64,000 nt of DNA from SCRA01 sp035533275. GTDB lineage: Bacteria > Vulcanimicrobiota > Vulcanimicrobiia > Vulcanimicrobiales > SCRA01. Positions 50,801 through 58,456 of the stretch are shown here, in pieces; position 1 is the first letter of the stretch, and the number at the start of each line of letters is the position of its first letter. Below the pieces are notes generated by a model that saw nothing but the letters and a program-made list of their open reading frames with translations, made no database searches and was not told the origin of the DNA. The position numbers were made by a program, and so were the translations under genes. The stretch lies in NCBI GenBank assembly GCA_035533275.1, contig DATLUD010000039.1, positions 1 to 64,000 on the forward strand, read 5' to 3'.

Positions 50801-53020
50801 GCGGAGCTGCGCCACCTGCACGTCGCGCGCGGTGACCGCCAGCGCGCCGCCCGGCGCGAAGCGTCCCGCGGCGGCCGCCGCGCCTCCGGCCACGGTGGCG
50901 GCGCCGGCGTAGACGTCCACGCCGCGGTCGTCGATGCCCAGCGTGGCGAAGCCCGCGCTGACGGGAACGCCGCGCACGGTATCGCGCCCAACCGCTTTGC
51001 CCGTGAGCTGCACGAGCGTCCGCGCGGCGCGCACGACCACGGAGAGCGTGCCGTCGGCCGTTCCCGTCGCCGGCGTGTTCGCGATCAGCGGCTCCGCGCC
51101 GGCGAGATCCGCCACGTACGGCCCGCGCAGCGCAAGCACGTTGTGCGCGACGTCGTAGCCGCCGGAGAGCCGCGCCGTCCCCCACGGCCCGCGCGCTTGC
51201 CCGTCGAAGACGTCGACGTTCGTTCCGGCGCCGGCGATGCTGCCGGAGAACGAGCTCAGCGCCAGCGGGCCCACGCGCACGTCTCGACCGCCGATGGCTC
51301 CGCTGATGGCCAGGTCGTCGAGCTTTCCCTCCAGGGCGACGCGCGCGTCGATGCGGCCGTCGAGCGGGGGAATGCCGGGAAGGTCGAGCCCGGGGAGCGC
51401 GACGGTCTCCTTGGGCGCGCGAACCACGGCGGCGCGTGCCGTGCCCCACATCTTCAAGCGGTGATCGGCTCCGCCGATCACCGCTCCGCTCCAGAGATCG
51501 GCGCCGTCGGGCTCGCTCACGTGGAGAGGCTCGACCCGGAGGCCCGTGGGATCGTAGCGCACCGCCGCGAACGTGGAGCCCGAGCCCTCGACGCCGCGCA
51601 GGAAGGCGTCGCCGTTGAAGGTGAGGTCGGTTCCCCCCAGGCGCAGGGCGCCCACGATGCGCGGGTTGGCCGCGAGCTGCGCCGCGTACGGCAGCCGCGC
51701 GCTGGGGGCGTCGGCCGTCAGCGCGAGATCGGTGAGCAGGTGATCGCCCAGCGTGAGCGTGCCGCCGAGCGCGATGTCGATGGGTCCGTAGGCGCCCAGC
51801 AACGGGTCGAAGGTGACCGCGCTCTGATAGTACGTGACCGCTCCGCGCACGTCCCGCAGCGGAAGGTCTCCGTACGCCGCGCGCGGCGCTTGCAGCCGCG
51901 TGACGATGAGCGGGTCGCCCGTGGTGCCGAGCAGCTGCACGCTCATCTGCACGGTACCCGCCACGGGCTGCTCCTGCGCGAAGGTGAAGATGCGGCGCAC
52001 GTCGCGCAAGTCGCTCCGTGCTTCGAGAGCCAAGTGCAGCTGCGGTCTGCCGCTGGTGATGGCGAAGAGGCCGCCGTGCGCCACGATGGGGATGCCGCCG
52101 ACGTCGCCGCGCAGCGTGCGTGCGAGGAAGCCGCCGTCGAAGAGCAGCACGCGCCCCGAGACGCCGGAGACGGGCGCCGCGAGCATGGAGAGATCGAGCG
52201 CCCCGCCCCGCAGCTCCGCCGTGCCGGAGAGGTGATACGACGGCGCGGAGTCGGGCTGCAATCCGACGGCGAACACCGTCGCCCGCAGGTCGCGCGCCGT
52301 GCCGGCGGCGACCTGCACCGTGGGCGAGGCGATGAAGAAGTCGGCGAGGTCGGCGATGGGCAGCTCCGCGGCATGCCAGTGCTGGATCGCGTAGCCGCGC
52401 GCGTACGAGAGCGAGCCTTCGCCGGAGATGGGGAACCTCGCCCCGCGATCGGCGAGCTCGGCACTCGCGCGAAACGTCGCGGTGGTGAGCGGAGCGCCCG
52501 CGCGCAGGTCGAGGTTCACCCGATCAACGTCCAGCGCGCGCGCGCCGGCCGACGGGCGCGAGGGGTCGCGCAGTTGGACGGTGCCGTCCTGGACGGAGAC
52601 TCCGAACCAGAGCGGCACGCCGCCCCGCTGGGGCGCGCCGCCGCCCGCGGAGACCGCTCCGACGTTCCAGTTGCCGTTGGCGAGGCGCTCGAGGCGGAGC
52701 ACCGGCCGATCGACCGCGAGCGAGACGATGCCGAAGCGGCGCCGGCGCCACGCCCCCAGGTCGTAGCGGACCTCCACGCGCCGGGCACTCAAGATCGGCG
52801 GCCCCGCGCGGCTGCGCACCTCGATGCCCGTGGCGACGATGCGGTCGCGCTGGATGCGCACGTCGGCGAACTGCGCGTGCGTCCCGGTGGCGAGGGAGAC
52901 GAGCAGGCCGACCGTCCTCGGGAGCAGCGGGTGGGAGAACGCCACGGCGAACGCCGCGACGCACGCGGCGACCGCGCCGATGATCCAAGGCCAACGCCTC
53001 CGCTTCAGAGCCGCCTCCAC
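47810..53020 (-). CDS. tamB: TamB-like translocation and assembly module protein
   Basis: A 1736-residue protein with one N-terminal membrane helix (RRWPWIIGAVAACVAAFAVAF) followed by a very long beta-rich region of repeated D-G-V/I-x-A strands and the DUF490 (TamB) C-terminal domain near 1400-1736. TamB and its AsmA-like relatives form long grooves that pass lipid between membranes or help barrel assembly. The start is GTG 53020. It lies immediately upstream of bamA, as expected when no separate TamA is present. The gap to bamA (47674-47809) holds a 7-bp GCCCACA/TGTGGGC stem. Confidence 0.9.
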   Translation of the reverse strand: MEAALKRRRWPWIIGAVAACVAAFAVAFSHPLLPRTVGLLVSLATGTHAQFADVRIQRDRIVATGIEVRSRAGPPILSARRVEVRYDLGAWRRRRFGIVSLAVDRPVLRLERLANGNWNVGAVSAGGGAPQRGGVPLWFGVSVQDGTVQLRDPSRPSAGARALDVDRVNLDLRAGAPLTTATFRASAELADRGARFPISGEGSLSYARGYAIQHWHAAELPIADLADFFIASPTVQVAAGTARDLRATVFAVGLQPDSAPSYHLSGTAELRGGALDLSMLAAPVSGVSGRVLLFDGGFLARTLRGDVGGIPIVAHGGLFAITSGRPQLHLALEARSDLRDVRRIFTFAQEQPVAGTVQMSVQLLGTTGDPLIVTRLQAPRAAYGDLPLRDVRGAVTYYQSAVTFDPLLGAYGPIDIALGGTLTLGDHLLTDLALTADAPSARLPYAAQLAANPRIVGALRLGGTDLTFNGDAFLRGVEGSGSTFAAVRYDPTGLRVEPLHVSEPDGADLWSGAVIGGADHRLKMWGTARAAVVRAPKETVALPGLDLPGIPPLDGRIDARVALEGKLDDLAISGAIGGRDVRVGPLALSSFSGSIAGAGTNVDVFDGQARGPWGTARLSGGYDVAHNVLALRGPYVADLAGAEPLIANTPATGTADGTLSVVVRAARTLVQLTGKAVGRDTVRGVPVSAGFATLGIDDRGVDVYAGAATVAGGAAAAAGRFAPGGALAVTARDVQVAQLRGVGIPLDTGRVLLVGRAMPGQRGPLAFSGGAALVASRVFGENVSGSARFDLDGDHVVVDRGSGAFDGTWAGAEGTIDGVGLRQPSLDLAVDIRAIDVAPWIRRMGYASLYAEGDAAARLHLTGTMADPHVDGTARMNVGSIHGMDFTDLSADFEASRHGGIVRNGNVRVGGSRLAFGARVVDGVSGFSVRGQGIDLADFNDWFDEFAMLAGSGNLDVSASGIGSELSGHADVALDGVRVRSLPFGEVHAALKASRSVVDGSVDLGNAALGTLAVRGSVTLPRGGAESPLAYAERTEAHLRGSLKSFDLTKWLPAVGIEAPLVGAVDADLALDGRYPNARLIGTAQLRNGVVQKLPIDRLALSFNTDFRTTQISDANLELPNVSATGSGTVGPEQRLAFAVHLRSPSVRRLIYDVLQRSVDIDASGEADLHVAGTIAAPALSGGFDLLGGTFGHLPFHEAFGELSLQGRNLVLRDGELRLPHGTISLAGRLPLQLAPLGLGPASSPLGLNLSADGLDLMDLSGFLPSDSTVGGLVDGRLAVSGTLADPLVAGQVTLRDGKLTTPFEREPITDGTVRATLGGHTITVDRLHARVGGGSIDGSGNVEINPASTGATLAYDARMSARRARLDVPAIGQGTLDARLTLAAAAGKVPQLAGNVSLSNTSLSLSGLYAMATRGARPSGASSAPLGLGLDLHVAAGKNVRVQGSVLDIGATGSMDIAGTLADPKLSALFQSTTGTISYFDRVFRVDRATLTFDPQSGSVPFIDATASTRVTTVSPSVAVTLHATGPVTNLNVVFSSSDGSFDRQQLLALLLDVPAFTGQGITPTQGPGAGTPYTQPGGSVPGVKGAPEIPTTPLPPGVLVPSQTGGFDVSAEALSILNAQFGRALLAPLSGVLGLQNLGLALEPGGAVAIDVSKALTDRVSFSYQESFALPARQSMGLDYFPSENTSINLRIFQQGASSLQNQLTSNAANPHIGPGEPLVGSQGWALSIRRLFP

Positions 53021-53159
53021 GCGGTCCAGACCGCATCCCGCCGGAACACCCCACCTAGTTTCCGAGGCGCCCGCGCAACCTCCTCACGAAACGGCCGATT
53101 CCCAGCGAAATCCCAGGCGGTGTGATCGCCGCTCGCCTTCCCCATACGCGCTGCGGCGC

Positions 53160-55091
53160 CTACAGATCCAGGTTCTTCACGCTCTTGGCATAGGTCTGAA
53201 TGAATTCTTTGCGAGGCTCCACCTTGTCGCCCATGAGCGTGGTGAAGACCTCGTCGGCGGAAACGGCGTCCTCCAGCGACACCTGCCGGAAGACCCGGTG
53301 CTCCGGGTTCATCGTGGTCTCCCAGAGCTGCTCCGGATCCATCTCGCCGAGGCCCTTGTACTGCTGGATCTGCACGTCCTTGCCGTCGGAGGGACCGAGG
53401 ATATCCTTGAGCTCCGGCTCCGAGTAGGCGTATTGGAGGGCCTTCTTGCCGCGCTTGACGCCGTAGAGCGGAGGCTGGGCAATGTACACGTGGCCGTCCG
53501 ACACGAGCTTCTGCATCTGCCGGTAGAAGAACGTGAGCAGCAGGGTGCGGATGTGCGAGCCGTCGACGTCGGCGTCCGTCATGATGATCACGCGATCGTA
53601 GCGCAGCTTGCCGAGGTCGAACTCCTCGCCGAAGCCCGTGCCCAGCGCCGTGATGATCGTGCGGATCTCCTCGTTGGCCAGCACTTTGTCCATGCGGGCC
53701 TTCTCCACGTTGATGATCTTGCCGCGCAGCGGGAGGATGGCCTGGCTCTTCGGGTCGCGGCCGCCCTTGGCGCTGCCGCCCGCGGAGTCGCCCTCGACCA
53801 GAAAGATCTCGCTCTCCATGGGATCCTTGTTGGAGCAGTCGACGAGTTTCCCGGGCAGGCCCAAGCCGTCGAGCGCGTTCTTGCGGCGCGCCAGCTCGCG
53901 GGCCTTCTTGGCCGCTTCGCGGGCACGGCTGGCCTGCATGCACTTGTCGACGACGATCTTGCCGAAGCGCGGGTTCTCCTCGAACCAGAAGCCCATCTTC
54001 TCGCTGACGAGCTGCTGCACGATGCCGCGCACGAAAGCGTTGCCGAGCTTGGTCTTCGTCTGGCCCTCGAACTGCGGGTCCTTGAGCTTGACGCTGATCA
54101 CGGCGGTGAGGCCTTCCGTCACGTCCTCGCCGCGCAGCGCCGGCTCGTTCTCCTTGATGAAGTTCTTGCGGCGCCCGTACTCGTTCACCGCGTTGGTGAG
54201 CGCGAACTTGAAGCCGGTGAGGTGCATGCCGCCCTCGACGGTGTTGATATTGTTCGCGAACGCGAAGATCTGCTCGGCGTAGCCGTCGTTCCACTGCAGC
54301 GCGCACTCGACCACCGTGTCCTCGCGCTCTCCGAAGACGTAGACAATGTCGTGCAGCGGGTCCTTCTTCGCGTTGAGGTGCTCCACGAACGAGACGATGC
54401 CGCCGTCGAACTTGAAGGTCGCCGTCTTCGGCTCCTCACCGCGCTCGTCGACCAGAAAGATCGTCAGCCCGCGGTTCAGGAACGCGAGCTCGCGCAGACG
54501 CCCCGCCACCAGATCCCAGTGGTAGTCCGTCTCCTCGAAGACCTCCGTGTCGGGCTTGAAGATCTGCGTGGTGCCGCTGCCCTCGACATTGGTGGCGATG
54601 GTCTTGAGCTTCTGCGTGGTGATGCCGCGCGAGAAGCGGATCTCGTACTCCCTGCCGTCGCGGCGGACGCGCGTGACCATCCACTCGGAGAGCGCGTTGA
54701 CCACGGAGACGCCCACGCCGTGAAGGCCTCCGGAGACCTTGTAGCCGCCCTTGCCGAACTTGCCTCCGGCGTGGAGGATGGTCATCGCCACTTCGACGGC
54801 GGGCATCTTCTCCTCGGCGTGCATGTCGACGGGGATGCCGCGGCCATTGTCCTCGACCGTGACTGAGCCGTCCTTGTGGAGCGTGACGACGATGCGGTCG
54901 CAGAAGCCCGCCAGCGCTTCGTCGACGGCGTTGTCGACCACCTCCCAGATCAGTTGGTGCAAGCCTCGCGTGGAGGTGTTGCCGATGTACATGCCCGGCC
55001 GCTTGCGCACCGCCTCGAGCCCCTTGAGGACCTCGATGGACTCGCTCGTGTAACCGTTGGTGGCCGACGTCCGGCCGTTATCTCGCGTCAT
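53160..55091 (-). CDS. gyrB: DNA gyrase subunit B
   Basis: The ATPase subunit of gyrase, 643 residues. Seen are the GHKL ATP site (EVVDNAVDEALAGF, DNGRGIPVDMH, GLHGVGVSVVNAL), the transducer domain, Toprim EGDSAGGSAKGGRD and IMTDADVDGSHIRTLLL, and the C-terminal QYKGLGEMDPEQLWETTMNPE block. It overlaps the dciA-like gene by 14 bases and is transcribed away from oriC with recF and dnaN. gyrA is not in the window. Confidence 0.97.
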   Translation of the reverse strand: MTRDNGRTSATNGYTSESIEVLKGLEAVRKRPGMYIGNTSTRGLHQLIWEVVDNAVDEALAGFCDRIVVTLHKDGSVTVEDNGRGIPVDMHAEEKMPAVEVAMTILHAGGKFGKGGYKVSGGLHGVGVSVVNALSEWMVTRVRRDGREYEIRFSRGITTQKLKTIATNVEGSGTTQIFKPDTEVFEETDYHWDLVAGRLRELAFLNRGLTIFLVDERGEEPKTATFKFDGGIVSFVEHLNAKKDPLHDIVYVFGEREDTVVECALQWNDGYAEQIFAFANNINTVEGGMHLTGFKFALTNAVNEYGRRKNFIKENEPALRGEDVTEGLTAVISVKLKDPQFEGQTKTKLGNAFVRGIVQQLVSEKMGFWFEENPRFGKIVVDKCMQASRAREAAKKARELARRKNALDGLGLPGKLVDCSNKDPMESEIFLVEGDSAGGSAKGGRDPKSQAILPLRGKIINVEKARMDKVLANEEIRTIITALGTGFGEEFDLGKLRYDRVIIMTDADVDGSHIRTLLLTFFYRQMQKLVSDGHVYIAQPPLYGVKRGKKALQYAYSEPELKDILGPSDGKDVQIQQYKGLGEMDPEQLWETTMNPEHRVFRQVSLEDAVSADEVFTTLMGDKVEPRKEFIQTYAKSVKNLDL

Positions 55092-55956
55092 GAACTCCCC
55101 AAAGTAGCTCGTGGATCTGGTCGCCCAGGATCTCGCGGACGATCACCGGAGTCAAGCGTTCCGGCGCCAGTCCGCTCTTGAGTGCAACGTACGACTGCGC
55201 CACCTTGCGCTCCCGGCCGTCGCGGCTGGGCTGGCCCCGGCGGCGCAACTGCTCGAGCATGCGCCACCAGCGCTCCAGCGTGCGTGCCCGCACGCGGGCA
55301 TAGAGGGCGAAGTCGAGTCCGGCCACCAGCGCGGACATGCCGTCGTAGCCGATCCAGGGCGCCTCGAAAAGATGGCGTTGAACGCCCCGTTCGATGGCTT
55401 CGAGCCGGCGGCGCGCGCACGGCGCGCACGCGGCCCCGCGCGGCAAGAACGCCCCGCAGGCGGCACACGGCTCGCGGCCGCTGCGGCGCTCCTCTTCGGC
55501 CACCAGCGCCATCCGCCGGCGCAGGCGAGCGAGGGCGGTCACGGCGTCGGCCGCCGGCTGGTCCGCGGGATTCCCTTCTCGCGCGGAGCGCCGGTCGCCT
55601 CGGCGGCCGATGCTCGCCGGCCCGGCGCCGCGGGCGGCCGCCGGAGCTCTCCCCATCTTGAACCGCAAGCGCTCGACGCGGGTTCCAACCTCGGGGAGCG
55701 CCTGGAGCGCCTCGACGATGGCCGGAGCGTGAAAAGCCAGCTCGTGCCGCCACGCGGCCGAGGGCACCACAACGGTCAAGGCCCCGTCTTGGAGGTCGCG
55801 CGGGCGGGCATTGGCCGCCACGGCGACTCCGACGATCCGGTCCCAGTGGGTCGCCACGGCGTGCTCGGGCGAGCCCTTCGTCCGTGGGCGCCAGCGCTGG
55901 AGCGCCGCGGAGACACGCTCCATCAGGCCGGTCTCCGGGGCGCGGCCGTCGGCCAT
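55078..55956 (-). CDS. DciA (DUF721)-like protein with Cys-rich insert
   Basis: The first 100 residues carry the DUF721/DciA fold (THWDRIVGVAVAANARPRDL, LTVVVPSAAWRHELAFHAPAI). DciA helps load the replicative helicase in bacteria without DnaC. The protein is longer than plain DciA: a middle segment (about 165-190) has a CAACGAF-x6-CAPC four-cysteine cluster like a zinc ribbon, then a helical C-terminus. It lies between recF and gyrB beside oriC, which fits a replication role. The four-Cys insert is unusual for DciA. Confidence 0.82.
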   Translation of the reverse strand: MADGRAPETGLMERVSAALQRWRPRTKGSPEHAVATHWDRIVGVAVAANARPRDLQDGALTVVVPSAAWRHELAFHAPAIVEALQALPEVGTRVERLRFKMGRAPAAARGAGPASIGRRGDRRSAREGNPADQPAADAVTALARLRRRMALVAEEERRSGREPCAACGAFLPRGAACAPCARRRLEAIERGVQRHLFEAPWIGYDGMSALVAGLDFALYARVRARTLERWWRMLEQLRRRGQPSRDGRERKVAQSYVALKSGLAPERLTPVIVREILGDQIHELLWGVHDAR

Positions 55957-55969
55957 TGCATCGTCGTTG

Positions 55970-57076
55970 TCATCGTATGCGAGAGAGCCTCGCGCTTTCG
56001 ACCACGTAGTGCGCCGAGCCTAGCGCTCTGGCTGTTGGGAGCGCGGTCGCCGTCACAAAAGCTTGCTCGTACCCTTCAACGCTGCCCAGGAAGGCCTCCT
56101 GGCGCTCCGCGTCGAGCTCCGAGAGCACGTCGTCGAGCAATAGCACCGGCGCCTCCGCCGTGCGCTCGCGCAGCACCGCATACTCCGCCGCCTTGAGGGC
56201 GAGCACCGCCGTGCGCTGCTGGCCCTGGCTTCCGAACTGCGCCAAGGACTGCTCCCCCAGGGTCAGCTCCAGGTCGTCCCGGTGCGGCCCCACGATCGCC
56301 TGCCGCCGGGCGACCTCCCGCGGCATGGCCTCGTCCAAGGCCTGCTGCAGGTCGCCGCGCACGGTGGCCTCGTCCGGCACGGGGATCGGGGGATTCGGAC
56401 GATAGACCACGCCGAGCGTCTGGCCGTGGGGAATCCACCGCTGGTGAACTGCTCGGGCGGCCGCGGCGAGTTGGGCGGCATAGCGCGCCCGCGCCAGCAT
56501 CAACCGCGCCCCCAGATCGGCGAGGGCGACGTTGTACGCCGCCACGAGTTCGCGGTCGGGCTGAGCGCTGGTGCGGAGGTGAGCGCTCTTCTGAGCCAAC
56601 TGCTTGGAATAGCGGGCGAGGTCGGCATAGTAGGTGGGGCGTTCCTGGGAGAGCGTGGCGTTGAGCATCGCGCGCCGCAGGCTCGGCGCGCCCGTCACCA
56701 GCAGCAGATCGGCGGGCATGAAGGTGACCACCTTGATGCTGCCGAGGAACTTGGCGTAGCGCACGGGGGCGCCGTTGACGGCGTAGGTCTTGCGGGCGCC
56801 CGTGGACGTGAGGGCGATGCGGCAAGAGAGCTCCACGCTGCCGCGCGCGAGCTCGGCCGCGCCGTCGACGAACGCCAGGCTCTGACCGCACTGGATCAAC
56901 TCGGCCTCGCGCGACGTCCGAAACGACTTGCCGATGCCCAAGAGCGCGATGGCCTCGAGCAGGTTCGACTTGCCCTGCGCGTTGCGGCCGACGATGAGGT
57001 TGAGACCGGGACTCGGCTCGAACGCGAGCGAGGCGTAGTTGCGAAAGCTCCCGAGCGTGACGCTCCGAACGATCAA
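55970..57076 (-). CDS. recF: DNA replication/repair protein RecF
   Basis: RecF, 368 residues, ABC-type ATPase acting with RecR at gapped DNA. Seen are LNLIVGRNAQGKSNLLEAI (Walker A), SQGQQRTAVLALKAAEYA (signature) and LLLDDVLSELDAERQ (Walker B/D-loop). It is in the classic dnaA-dnaN-recF-gyrB order. Confidence 0.96.
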   Translation of the reverse strand: MIVRSVTLGSFRNYASLAFEPSPGLNLIVGRNAQGKSNLLEAIALLGIGKSFRTSREAELIQCGQSLAFVDGAAELARGSVELSCRIALTSTGARKTYAVNGAPVRYAKFLGSIKVVTFMPADLLLVTGAPSLRRAMLNATLSQERPTYYADLARYSKQLAQKSAHLRTSAQPDRELVAAYNVALADLGARLMLARARYAAQLAAAARAVHQRWIPHGQTLGVVYRPNPPIPVPDEATVRGDLQQALDEAMPREVARRQAIVGPHRDDLELTLGEQSLAQFGSQGQQRTAVLALKAAEYAVLRERTAEAPVLLLDDVLSELDAERQEAFLGSVEGYEQAFVTATALPTARALGSAHYVVESARLSRIR

Positions 57077-57092
57077 CGAGGAGGTGCGCCCC

Positions 57093-58208
57093 TCACTGCC
57101 GCAGCGGCATGAGCACGTAGAGTTGGTTGCCCTCCGGCGACGGCTCGAGCGGACGGATCGCCGCCGGCGAGAGCGGCCCCAAGAACTCCATCACCGTTTG
57201 CGGCGAGTCGACGTGATTGAGGATCTCCACCAGATAGCGCGCGTTGAAGGCGATCGTGAGATCCTCGCCGGTCTGCTCGACCTCGAGTTCCTCGTAGGCG
57301 TTGCCCGCGACGTCGGAGTTGGCGGTGATGATGAGCTGCTGTCCGGTGACGTTGAGCTTGACCATCGAGGCGCGATCGCCGGCGACGAGCTCGGCGCGGC
57401 GCAGCGATCCCAAGAACGCCGTGGTGCTCACCGTGACCTGGCGGTCGAACGAGGCGGGGATCACCTGCTGGTAGTTGGGATACTGCCCGTCGACCAGACG
57501 CACGATGATCGTGGTGGTGCCTGCGGCGAACGCGAGCTGATTGGCGTTGTTGCCCAGCACGCTGACCTCGACGCTCTCGGCGCTCCCCAGATTGCGCGCC
57601 ACCTCGGCCAGAGCGCGAGACGGAACGATGTACTTCGCGGAGCCCTCGTACGGCTGTTCCAGCGTGGTCGTCCACTTCGCCAGGCGGTAGCCGTCGGTGG
57701 CGACCATCGTGAGGCTCTGCTGCTGCAGCTCGATCAACGTGCCCATCAGCACGGCGCCGCGGGCTTCCTCGCTGGAGGCCGCGAAGATCACCGCCTGCAC
57801 GCCCTCACGGAACTTCTTGGCCGAGATGCTCCATCCGGCAGCCTTACCGCCGCCCGGAAGCGGCGGATACTCCTCGGCGGGCAGCGCGAGGAAGTCGTAG
57901 TTGGACTTCTCGCACTTGACGGTCGCTCGCGAGGCGGTGCCGCTGAGCTCCAGCACACCGGCCGGCAGATTCCCGAGGTAGCCCGCGAAGAGCTTGGCCG
58001 GAACGGTCACGCTCCCGCTGTCCTGGACCTCCGCGGGGAAGCCGTGCTCGAGGGTGAGCTCGAGGTCCGTGGCTCGAACCGTCACGCGGCCGGCGTCGGC
58101 GGCGAGCAAGACGTTGGAGAGGATCGGCACCGTGGAGTGAGCGTTGATGACCTTGCTCGCCGCCCCGACGGCCTGCGCGATGTCCTTGGTGCTGCACGTA
58201 AACTTCAT
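57093..58208 (-). CDS. dnaN: DNA polymerase III sliding clamp (beta subunit)
   Basis: The sliding clamp, 371 residues, three repeated clamp domains. Seen are KFTCSTKDIAQAVGAASKVI, the second domain's FREGVQAVIFAASSEEARGA with GVLMGTLIELQ-like strand, and the C-terminal YLVEILNHVDSPQTVMEFLGPLSPAAIRPL ending in LYVLMPLR, a standard clamp C-terminus that binds clamp-binding motifs. It is next to dnaA, separated by a gap with DnaA-box-like sequences. Confidence 0.97.
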   Translation of the reverse strand: MKFTCSTKDIAQAVGAASKVINAHSTVPILSNVLLAADAGRVTVRATDLELTLEHGFPAEVQDSGSVTVPAKLFAGYLGNLPAGVLELSGTASRATVKCEKSNYDFLALPAEEYPPLPGGGKAAGWSISAKKFREGVQAVIFAASSEEARGAVLMGTLIELQQQSLTMVATDGYRLAKWTTTLEQPYEGSAKYIVPSRALAEVARNLGSAESVEVSVLGNNANQLAFAAGTTTIIVRLVDGQYPNYQQVIPASFDRQVTVSTTAFLGSLRRAELVAGDRASMVKLNVTGQQLIITANSDVAGNAYEELEVEQTGEDLTIAFNARYLVEILNHVDSPQTVMEFLGPLSPAAIRPLEPSPEGNQLYVLMPLRQ

Positions 58209-58343
58209 GGCGGTTCGGTACCGTCTCCGTTATCGCTCGTCGTTGTTGTGAAATCGTTGCCGTAGTATGAGTAGTAAGGGCGTGAGTTCTGCGAATAACC
58301 CGAGAGAACTCCGATGGCTCCGGTGATCGGCGGCGGGTGAAGC

Positions 58344-58410
58344 TGTGGAGGGACGTGGGGACCGCCATCCACATTTCCACGGGGGAGGCGTCGCTCGCTA
58401 GTTATCCACG
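58344..58410. promoter_or_regulatory. DnaA-box-like sites in dnaA-dnaN gap
   Basis: The gap 58209-58456 holds TTATCCACG (58402-58410), one mismatch from the TTATCCACA box, ATTTCCACG (58373-58381) and an inverted TGTGGAGG near 58344. Together with the cluster upstream of dnaA this suggests a bipartite origin or autoregulation of dnaN. Confidence 0.55.
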
Positions 58411-58456
58411 GTGTAGCACACCCCCTGTGGGCTGAAAGCGAGGAAAGCGGGGAACC

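Noticed and set aside
47739..51449. Very long antisense-frame ORF inside tamB
   Set aside because: It is Arg/Ala-rich as expected from reading GC-rich coding DNA in a wrong frame; the tamB frame has membrane helix and TamB pattern.
50327..53125. Plus-strand ORF of about 930 codons opposite tamB
   Set aside because: Same GC-driven artefact, with low-complexity Arg/Ala/Gly/His composition and no recognisable motif.
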